64,000 nt of DNA from Dillenia suffruticosa (Eukaryota; Streptophyta; Magnoliopsida; Dilleniales; Dilleniaceae): contig JAVTVX010000008.1 in NCBI GenBank assembly GCA_033439265.1, positions 4,030,001 to 4,094,000 on the forward strand, written 5' to 3'. A program made the translations under genes and the position numbers. Positions 10,463 to 23,360 of this stretch are shown one piece after another (position 1 is the stretch's first letter; every line of letters begins with the position of its first letter). The notes beneath the pieces were generated by a model. It was not told where the DNA came from, did not search any database, and was given only the letters and a program-made list of their open reading frames with translations.

Positions 10463-13395
10463 TCAATACAACTCTTTGGGTTGATTATAAAGGGCTTTCT
10501 GACCACTTACAACTATACCTGTTCGACAATAAGGGCAATCCCCACATACTCGAACCCACGGCAACAAGCATTTAGAGTGGAATCGATGCTCACACGGCAA
10601 ACAGATCAGCTCATCACATTTTATAAAGCTCTCTAGACATATACTGCACTCTTGTGAGGCTCTCGAGTTGGGCTCTCCGTTGTCCTTGTTAGTACCATTG
10701 AAAATTTCAACACATAAACAGGCTAAGTCTTCCCGTGAAAGCCCGGGCGGTTTTCTCTTTTTTGAATCTTGTATGAATGGCATCCAGTCTGAATGGGAAG
10801 CCAAGTCAATATGTGGGGTATCTCCAACTAGCCATTCTCTCGGAATTTGAGTCTCCCAATCACCACCATCAACGAGCCTAAAGTCATTACCCATGGTAAA
10901 TTCATCATTGTAGTTGCCTGATGAAGCTCTGCCGCTTTGCCTGCAGTCACAGGGCTAAAAGAGTTATAAGCTGACAAAACTTCTAAAGCATGTATATAGA
11001 AGCATGCATGGGGTTAACTCAGTGTGTGTATGCGTGGCTATGCATGCATACATAGGAGGTTCTTGTCTGTCCATGGTTGGATGACATGCCTTGTGGAAAT
11101 GATTCAACCTACCATGCTTGAGATGCACACCCTACAAAAACTATTTATGCTCACATCCACAAGAAGGGGAAAAAGCATTCCAGCTACTATAAGGATGATG
11201 ATAATGACATGATACATGCCATTCAACATTAGCTAGAGGCCACCTGGACCTGTTATGAGTTGGTGATCCATATCAAAGCCACTTCAAGTCATGCAAATCA
11301 TGCAGTTTGAAGACAACTTGATTTTCCCTCAAACAACCATACTTTCACATGTAGCACCAACCTGTTTCCCGACACAGATATGCCCCGCAATCTTTCAAGA
11401 AGCCTCTCTCTTGCAAGTAGTACAGCTCCAGGAAGTCTGTCATTTCTACTTAATCCTGGTCTGTCAGCTCTACTACTTGAAGACTCTGCCCTGTATCTGT
11501 TACTGCTACCAGATAGACTAGAACTTTGCCCAAGATGAACTGGTTCTCGCACCTAGATGGCAAAATTTACAAAAGAATTGGTTTTAAGAGAGTTTCATGC
11601 ACTCATATATCTAGGCAAAATTCAATTGGGAAAAAAATGTCACAGAAAAATAAATTTCAAATATTGCGAGCAAAAGAAAGACTTTACCCTCCAGCAGTCA
11701 ACTCACACCATCAGTACTAAACTATTCCAAGATGCACTAAACATCAAACAAATTAGTGAGACATCATCTAGGTTTTCAGCAGAAGCATTATTGCTACTTT
11801 TTTGCCCCTATGCAACCTTGCATAGGCAGATACAATCATATAACTCAGTGAAATAATATCCTTAATATTGCTTGAAGGAATATATTTGACTAAGACAATT
11901 ATAAACATCCTGCTTCCAAACTAAGAAAAACAATAAATGTTTATATTTTCTCTTTCGGTGAAGAAACTAAAGATGTGATTGACAACATAAATCAATACCA
12001 TGTGCAAAATTTCAAGTGTAAAACTGCATGCATTCTTTGCTGACCTGTCTACTTCTATGATCTGGTGCCACTTAATGTGGATACTTAACTAAATGCTTTA
12101 GTTTTAATTTTGATAAAGCATCTCTAAGAATTAGCACCAGCCTGTCCTGCAACACCAAAATTCACAGCATGTTACATGGACCCTTCACTTCTCCCAGCCG
12201 TACTCGTGCCAACACAACATAGGAAGTCTCAGACACAGTATTTCTTGTTTCTTTTTTTTCTTTTTTTCCCTGCTTTGAAACAAGGTGTTTGCCACACTAA
12301 ACACAATACCCCAAGTCCATGAACATAAATATTAGATAACCCGGGAAATAAACTTGATGTATATGTATTTGTGTCACAAAATTGATCTTCCATTTAGAAT
12401 GTTCATCGCAATGACTCAAGAAAAGGAACTTCATTAAAGTGATGAAAGGATTTACAACTCAACAATCCCTATAGCAATCAAAATTTAACTTTCTACTATC
12501 TTAGGCAGATAGCATAGTACCAGAAAATGAGACATAAGTTCTAAGATAACTATATATCCTAGCGAATGATCTAAAAGCTCAGTGCACCTACAAATGCAGC
12601 TCAACCTCAATTCATGCAGTCCTCAGAATAGCCAATGCATATCCTTAACTAAACCTTGTCATGTTAAACTAACTCAGAGCTTTTTTATGAAGCATGCATC
12701 TCATTTATAAGAACTAAGCAACATCTTGAATGTAATCGGTGTTGATATCATCAGAATCACACAAGATTTTACAAGTATACTCAAAAGTAGGTAGTATCTC
12801 CACAATCTGCTCAACTCTTCAAGATCACTACGACCCCTCAAGCACCCAAGTTTTTACAATGAACAATACTATTTGTCACTACCGGATTCCTCGTTTCATC
12901 ATCTTTTCTATATTTAGAAACCCCCTGAAACAATCTTCTAAATTTCTTTCTATATACAGAAACTGTGACACCTTCAGACACATACAAAGCAAACGTAACA
13001 AAAATCAAAATTTTAAGACAAAATTTCAAATTGGTGATATGGGAAAATTAGGGCTTTGGTGTTTTAATTCATCGAAAGCTGCACATTCAAGATCTAACAC
13101 GATAAGAACATGAATTGGAAAAATCAGATCTGCAAATGAGATGGAAATTTACCGAAAGAGAGACACGACTGCAAGGACGACGAAGAGGCGGAGATCGACG
13201 GAGAAGAGGATCGCATGCGTCGAGATTTTGCCGATTGTTGTTACTGTTATTATGATTAGCATAATAGTGACGGTGGAAGTGATGATGAAGATTCCGATCA
13301 ATAGGAGACTCAAACCCTAATTCGTTTTCTGCCGATGTTGTGTCTCGACCAACTCGAGACCTTCGCGTGTAAAATTGCTCCGATGCGCTCGTCAT
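10463..13395 (-). CDS. RHY1A: RING-H2 E3 ubiquitin ligase, RHY1A-like
   Basis: Probable E3 ubiquitin-protein ligase. Three exons on the minus strand: 13395–13153, 11552–11362 and 10940–10463, with GT–AG borders and matching phases, giving 303 aa. The N-terminus MTSASEQFYTRRSRVGR and the central block RLPGAVLLARERLLERLRG match the remembered Arabidopsis RHY1A pattern. The RING-H2 finger is near the C-terminus: C243-x2-C246-x14-C261-x-H263-x2-H266-x2-C269-x10-C280-x2-C283, with a Trp (LLPWV) at the usual E2-contact position. There is no transmembrane segment, so it is probably soluble. The N-terminus is rich in His, Asn and Arg and looks disordered. The substrate is unknown. It is somewhat longer than the roughly 250 aa I recall for RHY1A, mostly between the central block and the RING. 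Confidence 0.88.
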
Positions 13396-13406
13396 TCATA
13401 AGCTCA

Positions 13407-13443
<37 letters not shown>

Positions 13444-13620
13444 GGCTGTGATTCAAGTGATTGAATTTTGAATTTAGTCGAACAGTTTATATGTGAATTT
13501 AGAGAAAGCGAAAAGCGAAGGTGAGAGTGAAGAACCGTATGGGATTTTGAAGAAGAGAGAGAGAGATGGAAAAAGATGACTTTTCTTTGAATGAAAATTG
13601 AATAAGTACCGAGAGAGAGA
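13396..13620 (-). promoter_or_regulatory. RING-H2 gene 5' leader with GA tract
   Basis: A pure CT run at 13409–13440 (GA in the sense direction) sits 14 bases upstream of the ATG, in the leader. Further GA and GAA runs lie at 13552–13565, 13612–13626 and 13650–13671. Confidence 0.5.
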
Positions 13621-16600
13621 GAGAGAATTAAGTTTCGAGGAAAGCTCCGAAGAAGAAGAAGAAGAAGAAGAGGGTTCAGGGAAGGTCCAAAAAGAGGTAT
13701 TAATTTTAATTAATTTTAAATGGTTTAGATTACAGCTGGGAGAATGTAATAATTCCCGCGATTTTTTTTTATCTTTTTAAATTAATTTAACGTTTTAATA
13801 ACCACTTCCTTTTATTCTGTTTATCGTTTTTTTTTTTTTCTTTTTTTTTACACAGATAGGACGACCCACTCTTCTAAACCTTTTTTTATTAATTATTATA
13901 TATATTCTTAAAAATTATAATTTTAAATATTATTTTTATATATTAAAATATATCATATATTTTAAAAATATTTAAATTTCTTCATTTTAATATTTATAAT
14001 GATGAATTCTTTATATAAAAGTAACATATCATAATATTTTTTGAAACAACAAAACACTACGATTAATATTCTTATTATTATTTAACATAGTATCATATTA
14101 ATATTTAAATATTTTTAATATGATATCACAGTCATATTTAAATATTTTTTAATATGCTATCAGATTTATATCATTTATCTTTTATCGATATAAAAAATAA
14201 TTATAAACTCACATTTCTAAATTATAATTTATAACTCTAAATTATCCCATATTTCATTTCCTAACACAAATCTTTTTATTTGCTTTGTCTCTCATTACTA
14301 TTAATTTTTTGTATTTCAACTAAGTACTTGTATGTTGAGTGTCAACTAATTGTGACAAGAATTGGCTAATTAGTTTTACATATACCGTAATTTTTTTAAA
14401 ATATAAATTATTCAGTCTGATAACTTTACGGGTAAATAATTTTTATATAATTATCAAAAAATTTTGAGATCTAAACGAAGTTTTATTTAGAGACGAGGGT
14501 TTAATCGGTGAAGTTAGATATTATTTGTGAGAGAGAATAATAAAAACTATAGATTGAGGGAATGAAAAATGAGAATGCTAGGGGAAGCTTTGTCAAGATA
14601 ACGCCTATTCATTTTTTTTTTCCTTTTATATGATCTACAATTAATTTACTCAAGAGAAGAAATCAATATTTGAAATCTATTATGAATAAATTTATCTTTT
14701 GAAAATTATTTTTAGAAAAAAATAAATATACTATACAATAAAAATATAATTTAATCACTATAAATAATAAAACAATATTGAAATTTTATTTTGCTACAAA
14801 TTTGAGTTCGCTTATAATATTAGATCTTTCAATGTTTTAACAACGGATATTTATGAATTCAACTTGAACAATTGAAATTCAAAAAGGGCCTATGGTCATA
14901 TTTATTTGCTAAGTTATTTATTTTTACATTTTCTTTTGTCTAGCCAAAAGATAGTAACATTAATCACTATCCTATTCAACTTTCCATAATTTTCACTTGC
15001 ATTTCCTTTTCCTTTTCCATTTTTTTCCTCTTCAAACTTCACATTCTTTTTTTTTAATTACACAAAAATTCGAATTTAGAATAATCAAGTTAAGGAAAGA
15101 GAGTAGTGACTACTAAACTGTCTTCTTAAGGACCTTCAAACTTCACATTCAAAATCTTATGCGTTTGACATGACATAGTGCCCCAAAACTATACCAAAAC
15201 TAAATATAACATTATTTTAGAGAAATTAAGTCAAAACCAAGAAGCTATGGAACAGCAATGCCTCATGAGAGGACCCCAAATTTTTTTTTTTTAATTCCCA
15301 TCAAATGTCATAAATAGACCTGATTATAAGTTTGAGTCGAATTAGTCAGACTTAAAAATTAATTATCAAATAGCCAAATAGCGATCCGGAAAAAAAATAT
15401 ATGGATCAAGTGCAATAAAATTTTGCAATACCCAGATGGGATTTGTGCATATAAGCAACAACTTGGAATGAGAAAATATGACGTACCGACGAGTATGGTG
15501 TGTGAGTCGAGATTGACTCAAGTTCTGTCTTATTCTAGTTCGGGTTTTGTTAAAAAGATATTTTGTGGATATGAAATTATATATAAAAAAAAGTTTACGT
15601 AAACAAATATTGGCTTAGATGATAAGGAAGCTTTTTATTTTAAAAAAAAAAAGATTTTGAATTTAATTTTATTAAAGAATTATAAAAAATACAATAAATT
15701 ATTAAGAGAAATTGATTCAAGTTGAAAGAGGTTTTTTTTTTTTTTTCTTTTTCATGATGTCATAACCTATCCTTGGAGGAAAAGTTAATGTTGATTCGCA
15801 AGGTCCCACGTAGACAAATCTATTTGGGACAAAGGAAGAGTTATGAATTCGTTAAATTCAGTATGAATAAATGTACTTAGAGAAAAGTAATGAAGCAAGA
15901 AGACCTTTCCAACAAATGAGCTTTAATGGCCTCTGACTTCAAACACTGGAGACAAATTTTTATTAATTATTGCATATCTGTTTTGTTTATACCATGAAAC
16001 ATGCCCACCTATACGTAGTCTATGCTATGTAGTTTGCAAGCGAAGTGCGCAAGAGACTCACTGAATCACAAAGAGCACACAAACCGTAGCCCTGTGGGGG
16101 ATGTGTGCGCGTGTGTGAGAGAGAGAGAACATCAGCGGAGATGACCCACAAATGTGCGATGCAACAAGTGGGAGTATCATTCCCTTTTTTTTTTTTTTAC
16201 CACATGTAGATTAAATGATTCGAGTGATTGCGAGTGTCATTCGAATCTTATTTAAAAATAATTCTTTCGATATAATTTTTTTATTTTTAAGTTTTAAAAT
16301 AAAAATTTTAATAAAAAATCTAACGCTTTATTTTATTTTATTAGATAAACCGTCAGTTGTGGATCACTACTTCTCTTGTCAAATGCTGCAAACAGTCAAG
16401 TTTGCTTCAATATCTGTGTTGTACTTTGATGATAGCATTCATGGAAAAATTGTGGCCTTTCTGTTAAAATTTGTTTTCAAACTCTACACTCATTGCTTCG
16501 AACACTTTCTTATGTTCGGAAAATGCTAGGTTGTTGCTCGCATGACTCATCACTCATGATTTATCCTGGGACTTTTCGTTTTTCTCGGTGGATAAATGTT

Positions 16601-18189
16601 GATATATATTTTTTTATTATATTAAAATTTGAATTTGAGACGATCAGGTAAAAAGAAGGAGATCCCAAATAAATATTGATATTCACAACAAAGAATTGTC
16701 TTAAATATAAAAATATAATATCAACAAGCTAGTTTTAATTTCAAATTTTAGAATCAATCAGAAAGCAATATAAAAGAGAGGAAAAAACTAAAATTAAAAA
16801 ATACAAATAAAGAAAAAAAATAAAATAAATTATCCATAAAAATTGAAAATAATAATAATATAAAAATATGAAGATAAAATTCAGAATTGATTTTTATAAG
16901 ACAACAAGATTGACTTTGATGCTCAAACTTATCAAAAAGATTTATCTAATGAGTGCCTTTGGAAATTCATTTAACAATATTATCTCTATATTTTCAAAAT
17001 GAAAAATGATTAGTATCTTGATTTTGAAGTAAATTATGGTATTGATTTAATTCCCTTTTTAGAAAAAATTAAAATAAATAAAATGATGATTTTGATATAA
17101 ATAATTGTAAAAGAAATTAAACTATTCAATAAGAATGTCAATAAGTTTAATATTTCACTCATTTTAGTGTAAAATAGTTTAATAAGCTAGTAGGAGTATA
17201 TAAGTGCATGTATTTTTGTAAGTGAAAAATTAAATACTATTAACAGTGTCATTATTCACTATTTTCAAAAAAATCATTTCAAACAGATATAATTTAATAG
17301 TTGGCGCACTTGATAATTTATTTCAAAAGAATATTTTTTGAGTTCTAATAAGAATTTAAACTTATTTAGTGTTTGAATTAGGTTAAACTCGGAGCCAATC
17401 GAGCGTAAAGCGTAAAGCCAAAATACGATGAGTATCAAAATAATAAATATATCTTTTATTATACCGAAAACTCTTTCATTTTTCATGTAACTACCCTAAT
17501 ATAGTTATGTTTTGCTCCCATAACAAGATGGTATAGGAAAATTATGAGACTTAAGGTTTCAAGCAAGTCTGGCTTGCTTTTATTAAGAATATAAAAGTCC
17601 ATATTTTCGTAAAAAAATAAAAATATTATTATATAGATATTTTTATACTAAAAAATCAATTTAATTTGAATTCTACTTGTAATATATTACATCTAAAATG
17701 AAACCTTTTTTTTTGTAGAAAATAGAACATTATAGAGATAAAAATCAAATTTCTCAAAAAAGGAGCTAAACTTATTATTAAATTAGTAATTTCTTATATT
17801 AAAAATTATTCGATCGGAATTCGCTTCTAACTTAAAATAAACTTTCGTCAGAGAGTTCTTATATTTATATAAAGTCTAAAAAATTGAGTTAAATGATTTA
17901 AGATTTAAAAAAAAAAATCTTTTTGAGACTTTAATTTTAATTTTTCTAATAGAACCCTATAACGATAAGATCCGACTATATAGAGTACTTGAAATCAAAA
18001 AGAAAGGCATCAAGAAGGTGCAGCCACGTGAAAACTTTATTCAAACCACACAAGTACCATACTACATGCATATTACTTTTATTTGCCACCCTTTATACTG
18101 TTAGATAGCTAAAGCAACTGGTTCCAATCCCCCATGACCAAACTCTTATAAACCTTCACTCACCAAGATGATAGATCAGGCATACAACC
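13621..18189. other. AT-rich intergenic region
   Basis: No gene is supported; open frames here are short, AT-driven and lack family features. Fragments of the TTCGAATTTxAGA…ACTACTxAA repeat are seen at about 15040–15130 and 16600–16680. A less AT-rich patch at 15990–16160 with a GT/GA microsatellite resembles promoter or old genic DNA but has no coding frame. The last 150 bases are probably the 3' UTR of the LEA gene. Confidence 0.5.
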
Positions 18190-19087
18190 CTAGTTATATG
18201 GAACCGATGACCGGTCTGGCAAAACGTCAGGGTAATTCTTGTCAACTCCGTCAACGTTCCTCAGCCAGTAAGTCTCATTGAAAGAGGCTGCATTCACCGG
18301 AACATCGTCAATCACCCTTTCTTGGCCCTTAGGGAAGTATATGCCGTTTCGAGGGTGTGGCACCCAACACGATGATTCCCCGCCGTTGATCTTGTTTACT
18401 TGTTGATGATCAAATGGTTCCTCATACGTTTCCTCCCAATCTACCCCCACAAGCTTGCTAAAGTGACACTTTGTAGCTACTGAGCCCCTACATGCACACC
18501 TTGCAACTTGTAAACAACATAATAGCATAGTTATCGGAAATAAGTTATTTGAATTTTCTAGCATTCATGCAGATATCGATAATTACCTGAATAGTTGCAG
18601 TAGGATAATTGTCACTGATTATCTAAAATTTTATTATTAAAAATTTTTAAATAATCAATATTTATTCTTATTTTCATTCTTGTAAATTACCGTAAAAGTT
18701 CAACTAAACCAAAAAAAAAAACGTTACGAGTAATATGACCAATTTTTCATAAAGAAAAAAGAAAAATAAATAAGTTAAATACATATCAACTATCCCCCGG
18801 AGACGGGCTAGCCCTGCCTCGTGCTTTTTTATATATTGAGGTTTGGCTCAACCTCACACACACACCCCAAACACACAAATTATCATTTTATGATTTTCAA
18901 AATCTTTAATATATAAAAATTTATTTCTAAATAGATTTTATCTAAGATTGAAAGATAATGCTAAACCTAGTGGTTAATGACATGAGAACTCACACTTTAG
19001 TCTTTATAAACACTCTAGAACTTATAATATAATAGAAGTATACCTAAGAATTATTGCTCTTGCTTTTGCAACTCCCGCCCTAACCAT
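18190..19087 (-). CDS. LEA-like protein, At5g17165 type
   Basis: Small stress- or seed-associated plant protein. Two exons on the minus strand, 19087–19044 (44 coding bases) and 18499–18190, join in phase (AG|G codon) to give 117 aa. The conserved core is in exon 2: CWVPHPRNGIYFPKGQE, then DDVPVNAASF and TYWLRNVDGVD. I recall this core from the Arabidopsis protein annotated as late embryogenesis abundant At5g17165. Exon 1 encodes MVRAGVAKARAIIL, an arginine/alanine-rich start that could be an organelle-targeting piece, but at this length that is a guess. Exon 2 is firm. The start is less sure: the ATG at 19087 follows a TTTCTGTTTCAG that could itself be an acceptor, so an earlier exon may exist. 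Molecular function of the family is unknown; LEA proteins are generally linked to desiccation tolerance. Confidence 0.72.
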
Positions 19088-19732
19088 GCCCTGAAACAGA
19101 AAGACAAACTGCACCAAAATTCTTGAACCCTAAAAGAAGCTCAAGCACAACCAAAGTCTCCTAGAACTCTAGAGATGATGGGTCGTCTTGACAACCTCAA
19201 ACCTAGTACATGAGGTCTTTTATAATGGTATTGTTAGATCACAGTTCAAGAGTTTTGCGTTCAAAGAGAATTTGATTCTTCAGCTGCATCCGGTAAAGGT
19301 TGTCTCCAAGTGAGCAAAAAGAAAATGCTCAAACACCCATATTGAGATAAAGTGACATTAAAGAAAACCCTTTTATTAAAAATAAAATAAAATAAAATAA
19401 AAGACCGTTGCTAAGCTATCTATAGTATACCCATCAAAAATGGATTAAATAAAGTTAATTTTATGTGATGAAAGATAGCATAATGGTAAAGGATTCATTT
19501 ATTTCATTTGGAGTCCGGTTTGAACCTTAATCTCCTTTAGGGTTTTGTCATAAAAGAAAAGAGCATACACGGAGAAAATTTTTCCATTCATCCAGAAAAG
19601 AAGAGGGTACGCGGAGTGATAATTAAAGGGAAATTGAGAATATATTGTTCTTTGGGAACCAAAAAAAAAAAGATGGATGCAAGATTTGAATATGATGGAT
19701 AGTGGCCTAGCCAAAGCCAAGTGCACTAGGGG
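19088..19732. other. Upstream region of the LEA-like gene
   Basis: Presumed promoter side of the LEA-like gene. A CTCACACACACACCCC patch lies inside its intron at about 18852–18868. An AAAAT pentamer repeat occurs near 19378–19400. No other gene seen. Confidence 0.4.
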
Positions 19733-20722
19733 AGTACGGGGTTCTTGTCTTTTAGTTGTGTTGTGACGGCGAAAGTTGAGAGGGACTAGTCAAATTGGCT
19801 TTGTGGGTTGGGCGGACATTCGAGTCTTTTGAGCCGGGGTTTGACCCGTTTAAAATTCTTTTTAATTATATTAAAATTTAAATTTAAGATTATCATATTA
19901 AAAAAATAATATTGTGATTATTAAACTATTTGGAGATAGCCCATTTAAAATTTAATAAGCTCGAATTCGAGCTCAATTCAAAAAAACTTAAAAAATCAAG
20001 ACTCGAATTCTATCCAAAAAATTAAAAGGATTTTGGACCCGTTTTGAGCTAAGCTCGAGCCTAAATTATAAATTTCATTTTTCATATTTTTAACCTATTT
20101 TATAATATAATAAATATAAAATAAAATCATATTAATTATCTAAAATAAAATACAAAATAAATACCACCACACCAAATTAAGAATTACACATTATTATAAA
20201 CACTAACAATAACAATATTATGAAAAATTAAAAAATTATATCAAGAATAACACATTAAACTATTCAATTCACAATATTTTTAAAAATACAAAAAAAATAT
20301 TTGATTTTAAATGAATCAAACCTACAACAGGCCGACTCTTAACTAGTGTCTAGACTCGACCTATAATTAAAATGGACCAACCTTAAGCTCGGTCCTTCAA
20401 AACAGGCTGCGCTCGGGTGGAGCCGGCCCAAATGCCAGTCCTATTTGTGGGTGAAATTTTGAGTTGGGCAAAATGGGTTTTACAGCGATAATGAATGGCT
20501 TGGGTTGAGGGTTTTGGTTCCCCGGACTTGGTTCTTCTCTTTTAGTTCTGTTGTGACAGTGAAGGTTGAGAGGGACTAGTCACATTGGCTTTGTGGGTGA
20601 AAACTTGAGTTGGGCTAAATGGGTCTACAGTGATAATGAATGGCTTGAGTTCTGTACCAAAAAAAAAAGGCTTGGGTTGAGGGTTTTGGTTCCCAAGACT
20701 TGGCTCTTCTCTTTTTGTTGTG

Positions 20723-20753
<31 letters not shown>

Positions 20754-20995
20754 TTTACCTTAGTTAGATGGCTCAGTATCCAGAGTTTTGTCATGATTAT
20801 TCTAAACAGATCGTTATATGACCTATTTTATAAGGACGGATCTCTCAACATTTATTTTTTTCACTTAACCTCGGAAGAGACAGTGAAGGTTGAGAGGGAC
20901 CGGTCACATTGGCTTTGTGGGTGAAATTTTGAGATGGGCCAAATGGGTACACAGTGATAATGAACGGCTTGGGTTGAGGGTTTTGGTTCCCAAGG
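19733..20995. repeat. Tandem repeat array, three units of about 150–170 bp
   Basis: Three head-to-tail copies of a unit running from ACTTGGTTCTTCTCTTTTAG through GACAGTGAAGGTTGAGAGGG and CACATTGGCTTTGTGGGTGA to GGTTGAGGGTTTTGGTTCCC. Copy 1 is 19733–20525 but is split by a 636-bp MITE. Copy 2 is 20526–20697. Copy 3 is 20698–20995 and is split by a GT/T run and about 120 bases of other sequence (about 20719–20880). Each copy has GTGATAATGAATGGCTTG in its second half. No long open frame runs through the unit, so it is probably non-coding. Confidence 0.8.
19808..20443. mobile_element. hAT-type MITE with 8-bp target-site duplication
   Basis: A 636-bp AT-rich insert in copy 1 of the local tandem repeat. 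It is bounded by the perfect 8-bp direct repeat TTTGTGGG (19800–19807 and 20444–20451), and the uninterrupted copies 2 and 3 show the empty site. The ends are imperfect inverted repeats: TTGGGCGGACATTCGAG on the left, TAGGACTGGCATTTGGG as the reverse complement of the right end. An 8-bp duplication and ends of this kind point to a non-autonomous hAT element. There is no transposase frame. The interior has CTCGAG/AAGCTCG words. Confidence 0.78.
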
Positions 20996-21324
20996 CATCC
21001 GACGACAGGGAGAAGGTTGAATATAAAGAATATATATAATAGGTGTCTCGATAGGACAGTTTAATAATATAAATTCTTTTTCTTAATTTGAAAATCTCAT
21101 ATTTAAATTTTTATAAAATCAAAAAATATACAAAAAACAAAATTTTTTCCTTTCACGTAAATGATGATAATTTTCTGTTATACAAAATTTTTCTAATACA
21201 ATGACTAAATTTTAGACGCTTCTTTTTTATTTTGAAATAAGAAAGTAAAGAGCAAATAGAAGGCATTGAAACCTGAAGTGAGAAGGATATTCCCATCATA
21301 GATAGGCTATTATATAGCTGTTTA

Positions 21325-21505
21325 AATATCGATATCTAATTGATTTAGTGACTAGACAATGATACTATTTAAATAATATTTTAAATTTGAATTTTTTGTA
21401 TAAAAATAAACGTCGAAAGAATTTTGTCATTTAAACGTTCAACTCAATTTGAACTAAATTTAATCAATTCTAATATAATAATTAAATACTAATAATTTAT
21501 AAAAT
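21325..21505. repeat. AT-rich dispersed repeat copy 2
   Basis: Shares TATCGATATCTAATTGATTT, TTTTAAATTTGAATTTxxTGTATAA, ATTTTxTCATTTAAA and AATTTAATCAAxTxTAATATAAT with the copy at 22205–22400, and more weakly with 6425–6595. Confidence 0.55.
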
Positions 21506-22204
21506 ATATATATATAGCCTGCTAAATTCGAAGGGGATTCTCCAAAATTGCCTGTGTATCATAAAATTTTGACCACTTTAGGCGAATAATAACATTATAT
21601 TTTAGGATCTGTCATTTGAAAAATAAATTTAGAATAACATTATATATGTATATATGTTGATCAAGAAAGAAGGGTAATGTATTTTTGCAAATTTTATTGG
21701 CCACTTAAATAATTCTCTCAACCAAAAGATTTAAACACAAAAAAGAGAATTTTATTTATTCATTTTAATAATATGTAAGTACAAAAACGTGTACAATGAC
21801 TAATTAATTTATATGGTCAAGTTTTTTCTTAAAATAGAATATATAAAATTGATTTGGTAGCAAATTGAATTTGAATTTGAATTTGAATTAGAGTTTGAGA
21901 GGGCAAAATTTGGCAGCAAATTGTAATATGCAAGGGGGCTTCTAGGTGAATGGGAGCCCCCAACAAAATTCTTATTTAGGGTCAAGGAGAGTTATTATTA
22001 TTTTATTTTTCAAAAGAATAAAGGGAAATGATGCATCCATCCTTTCTCCTCGCTTCTCTTCGTAACAATGGTCTCTCTCTCTCTCCTCTCTCCATCGGCA
22101 TTAATAGCTTCTTCATGACATTAATAGCCTTTTTGTTGTTGGGTGTTGGTTGTTATTCAAAGTGTTTTTTTTTTAATATTTAAATATTGATTAATAAAAA
22201 AAAA

Positions 22205-22400
22205 ACACGTAATCAATGTTTAGTTAGTCTAATAGTTAAATATTGATATCCTTAAATAAAATTTTAAATTTGAATTTCATGTATAATAAAAATATATTCT
22301 CTAAGAAAATTTTATCATTTAAAAATTCAATTTGATTTGAATCAAATTTAATCAAAGTATAATATAATTATCAAATATCGATAATTTATAAAAAATTAAG
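22205..22400. repeat. AT-rich dispersed repeat copy 3
   Basis: Same family and orientation as 21325–21505, about 880 bases away. The copies are closer to one another than to the copy inside the LINE. Confidence 0.55.
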
Positions 22401-23281
22401 AACGGAAACTTTTTGGTTAAGCAACTTCTTTTGGTGCAGCTTTTTCTTGCTAGTTTGGTTGACTAGCCGTTTAGAATGTATATATAAGGTAGACTCATAC
22501 CATGAATGGTCATGATTAAACTTGCAAATAGAGTGTTTTTTAGGGAAACCTCTTATCCTAAAAAAATATTGTTAAGCCCCTTAATTTCACCTTATTTCAA
22601 ATTTGACTATTTTACGTTTGATGGTTTGATGAGTTGAGAACTTTATAAATAGAAATAGATTTTATTGGATAACCCCATACTTTCGCATTGATTTATGAAA
22701 AAAATATATTTTTTAGACTATTTTTTTAATTTTAAATTTAACATTCTAGAACAAGTTAAGGTTTAGATCAGAAGAAGCTTAGATAAAAAGTCCATATAAA
22801 TTAAATTAATATATTTTATATTTATTTATTTATTTATTATTATTATTATTTTAATCATTTCGTTATTTTGGACCAAATTTTTGTTAAAATAGAGAAAAAA
22901 GGACACGAGGGACTTATTTAAAAAATAACAATTTTAAAATTTGTTGTTAGGACAATCATATCTTAACCACTCATCAGGAAGTTAAATTATCTGTAGTAAG
23001 CCACGTGTAAATCTGGGTTGCCTCCAGAGTAACAACCCTGTACCGCCCCGCACAACATAACTCATACATGAGACACAAAAATGGAACGTTAGATCATGAG
23101 CCCAAACAGTCGCCTTGTAACGGATAGTTTCCATTTAAAAAAAATAAAAAATTCAAGAAAAGGGCGCATCTGAATCCAATCCCTAATATTGTTCTTTGCA
23201 TTCTCTTTTTTCTCTCCACAAGAATCGAATCACCCATTCTTCAAAATCCCAAAATTTTCTTGACCCACTTCTCAATTTCAA

Positions 23282-23294
23282 TTCTCTCTCTCCC

Positions 23295-23350
<56 letters not shown>
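23282..23350 (+). promoter_or_regulatory. CT tract in 5' leader of the coiled-coil gene
   Basis: A CT run of about 65 bases, interrupted by a few CCC, ends 11 bases upstream of the start codon. Probably part of the 5' UTR. Confidence 0.7.
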
Positions 23351-23360
23351 GTGAAAGGAG

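Larger units (their letters stand above)
20996..23200. other. Intergenic region with two AT-rich repeat copies
   Basis: No gene seen. Two copies of the roughly 180-bp AT-rich dispersed repeat lie at about 21325–21505 and 22205–22400. A short GAATTTGAATTT run is at 21867–21889. The final part is the promoter of the coiled-coil gene, with a CT-rich leader. Confidence 0.5.

Noticed and set aside
16215-16529. Plus-strand frame of 104 codons in AT-rich DNA
   Set aside because: Composition is AT-driven (Phe, Ile, Leu and Lys), with no motif and no splice or regulatory context.
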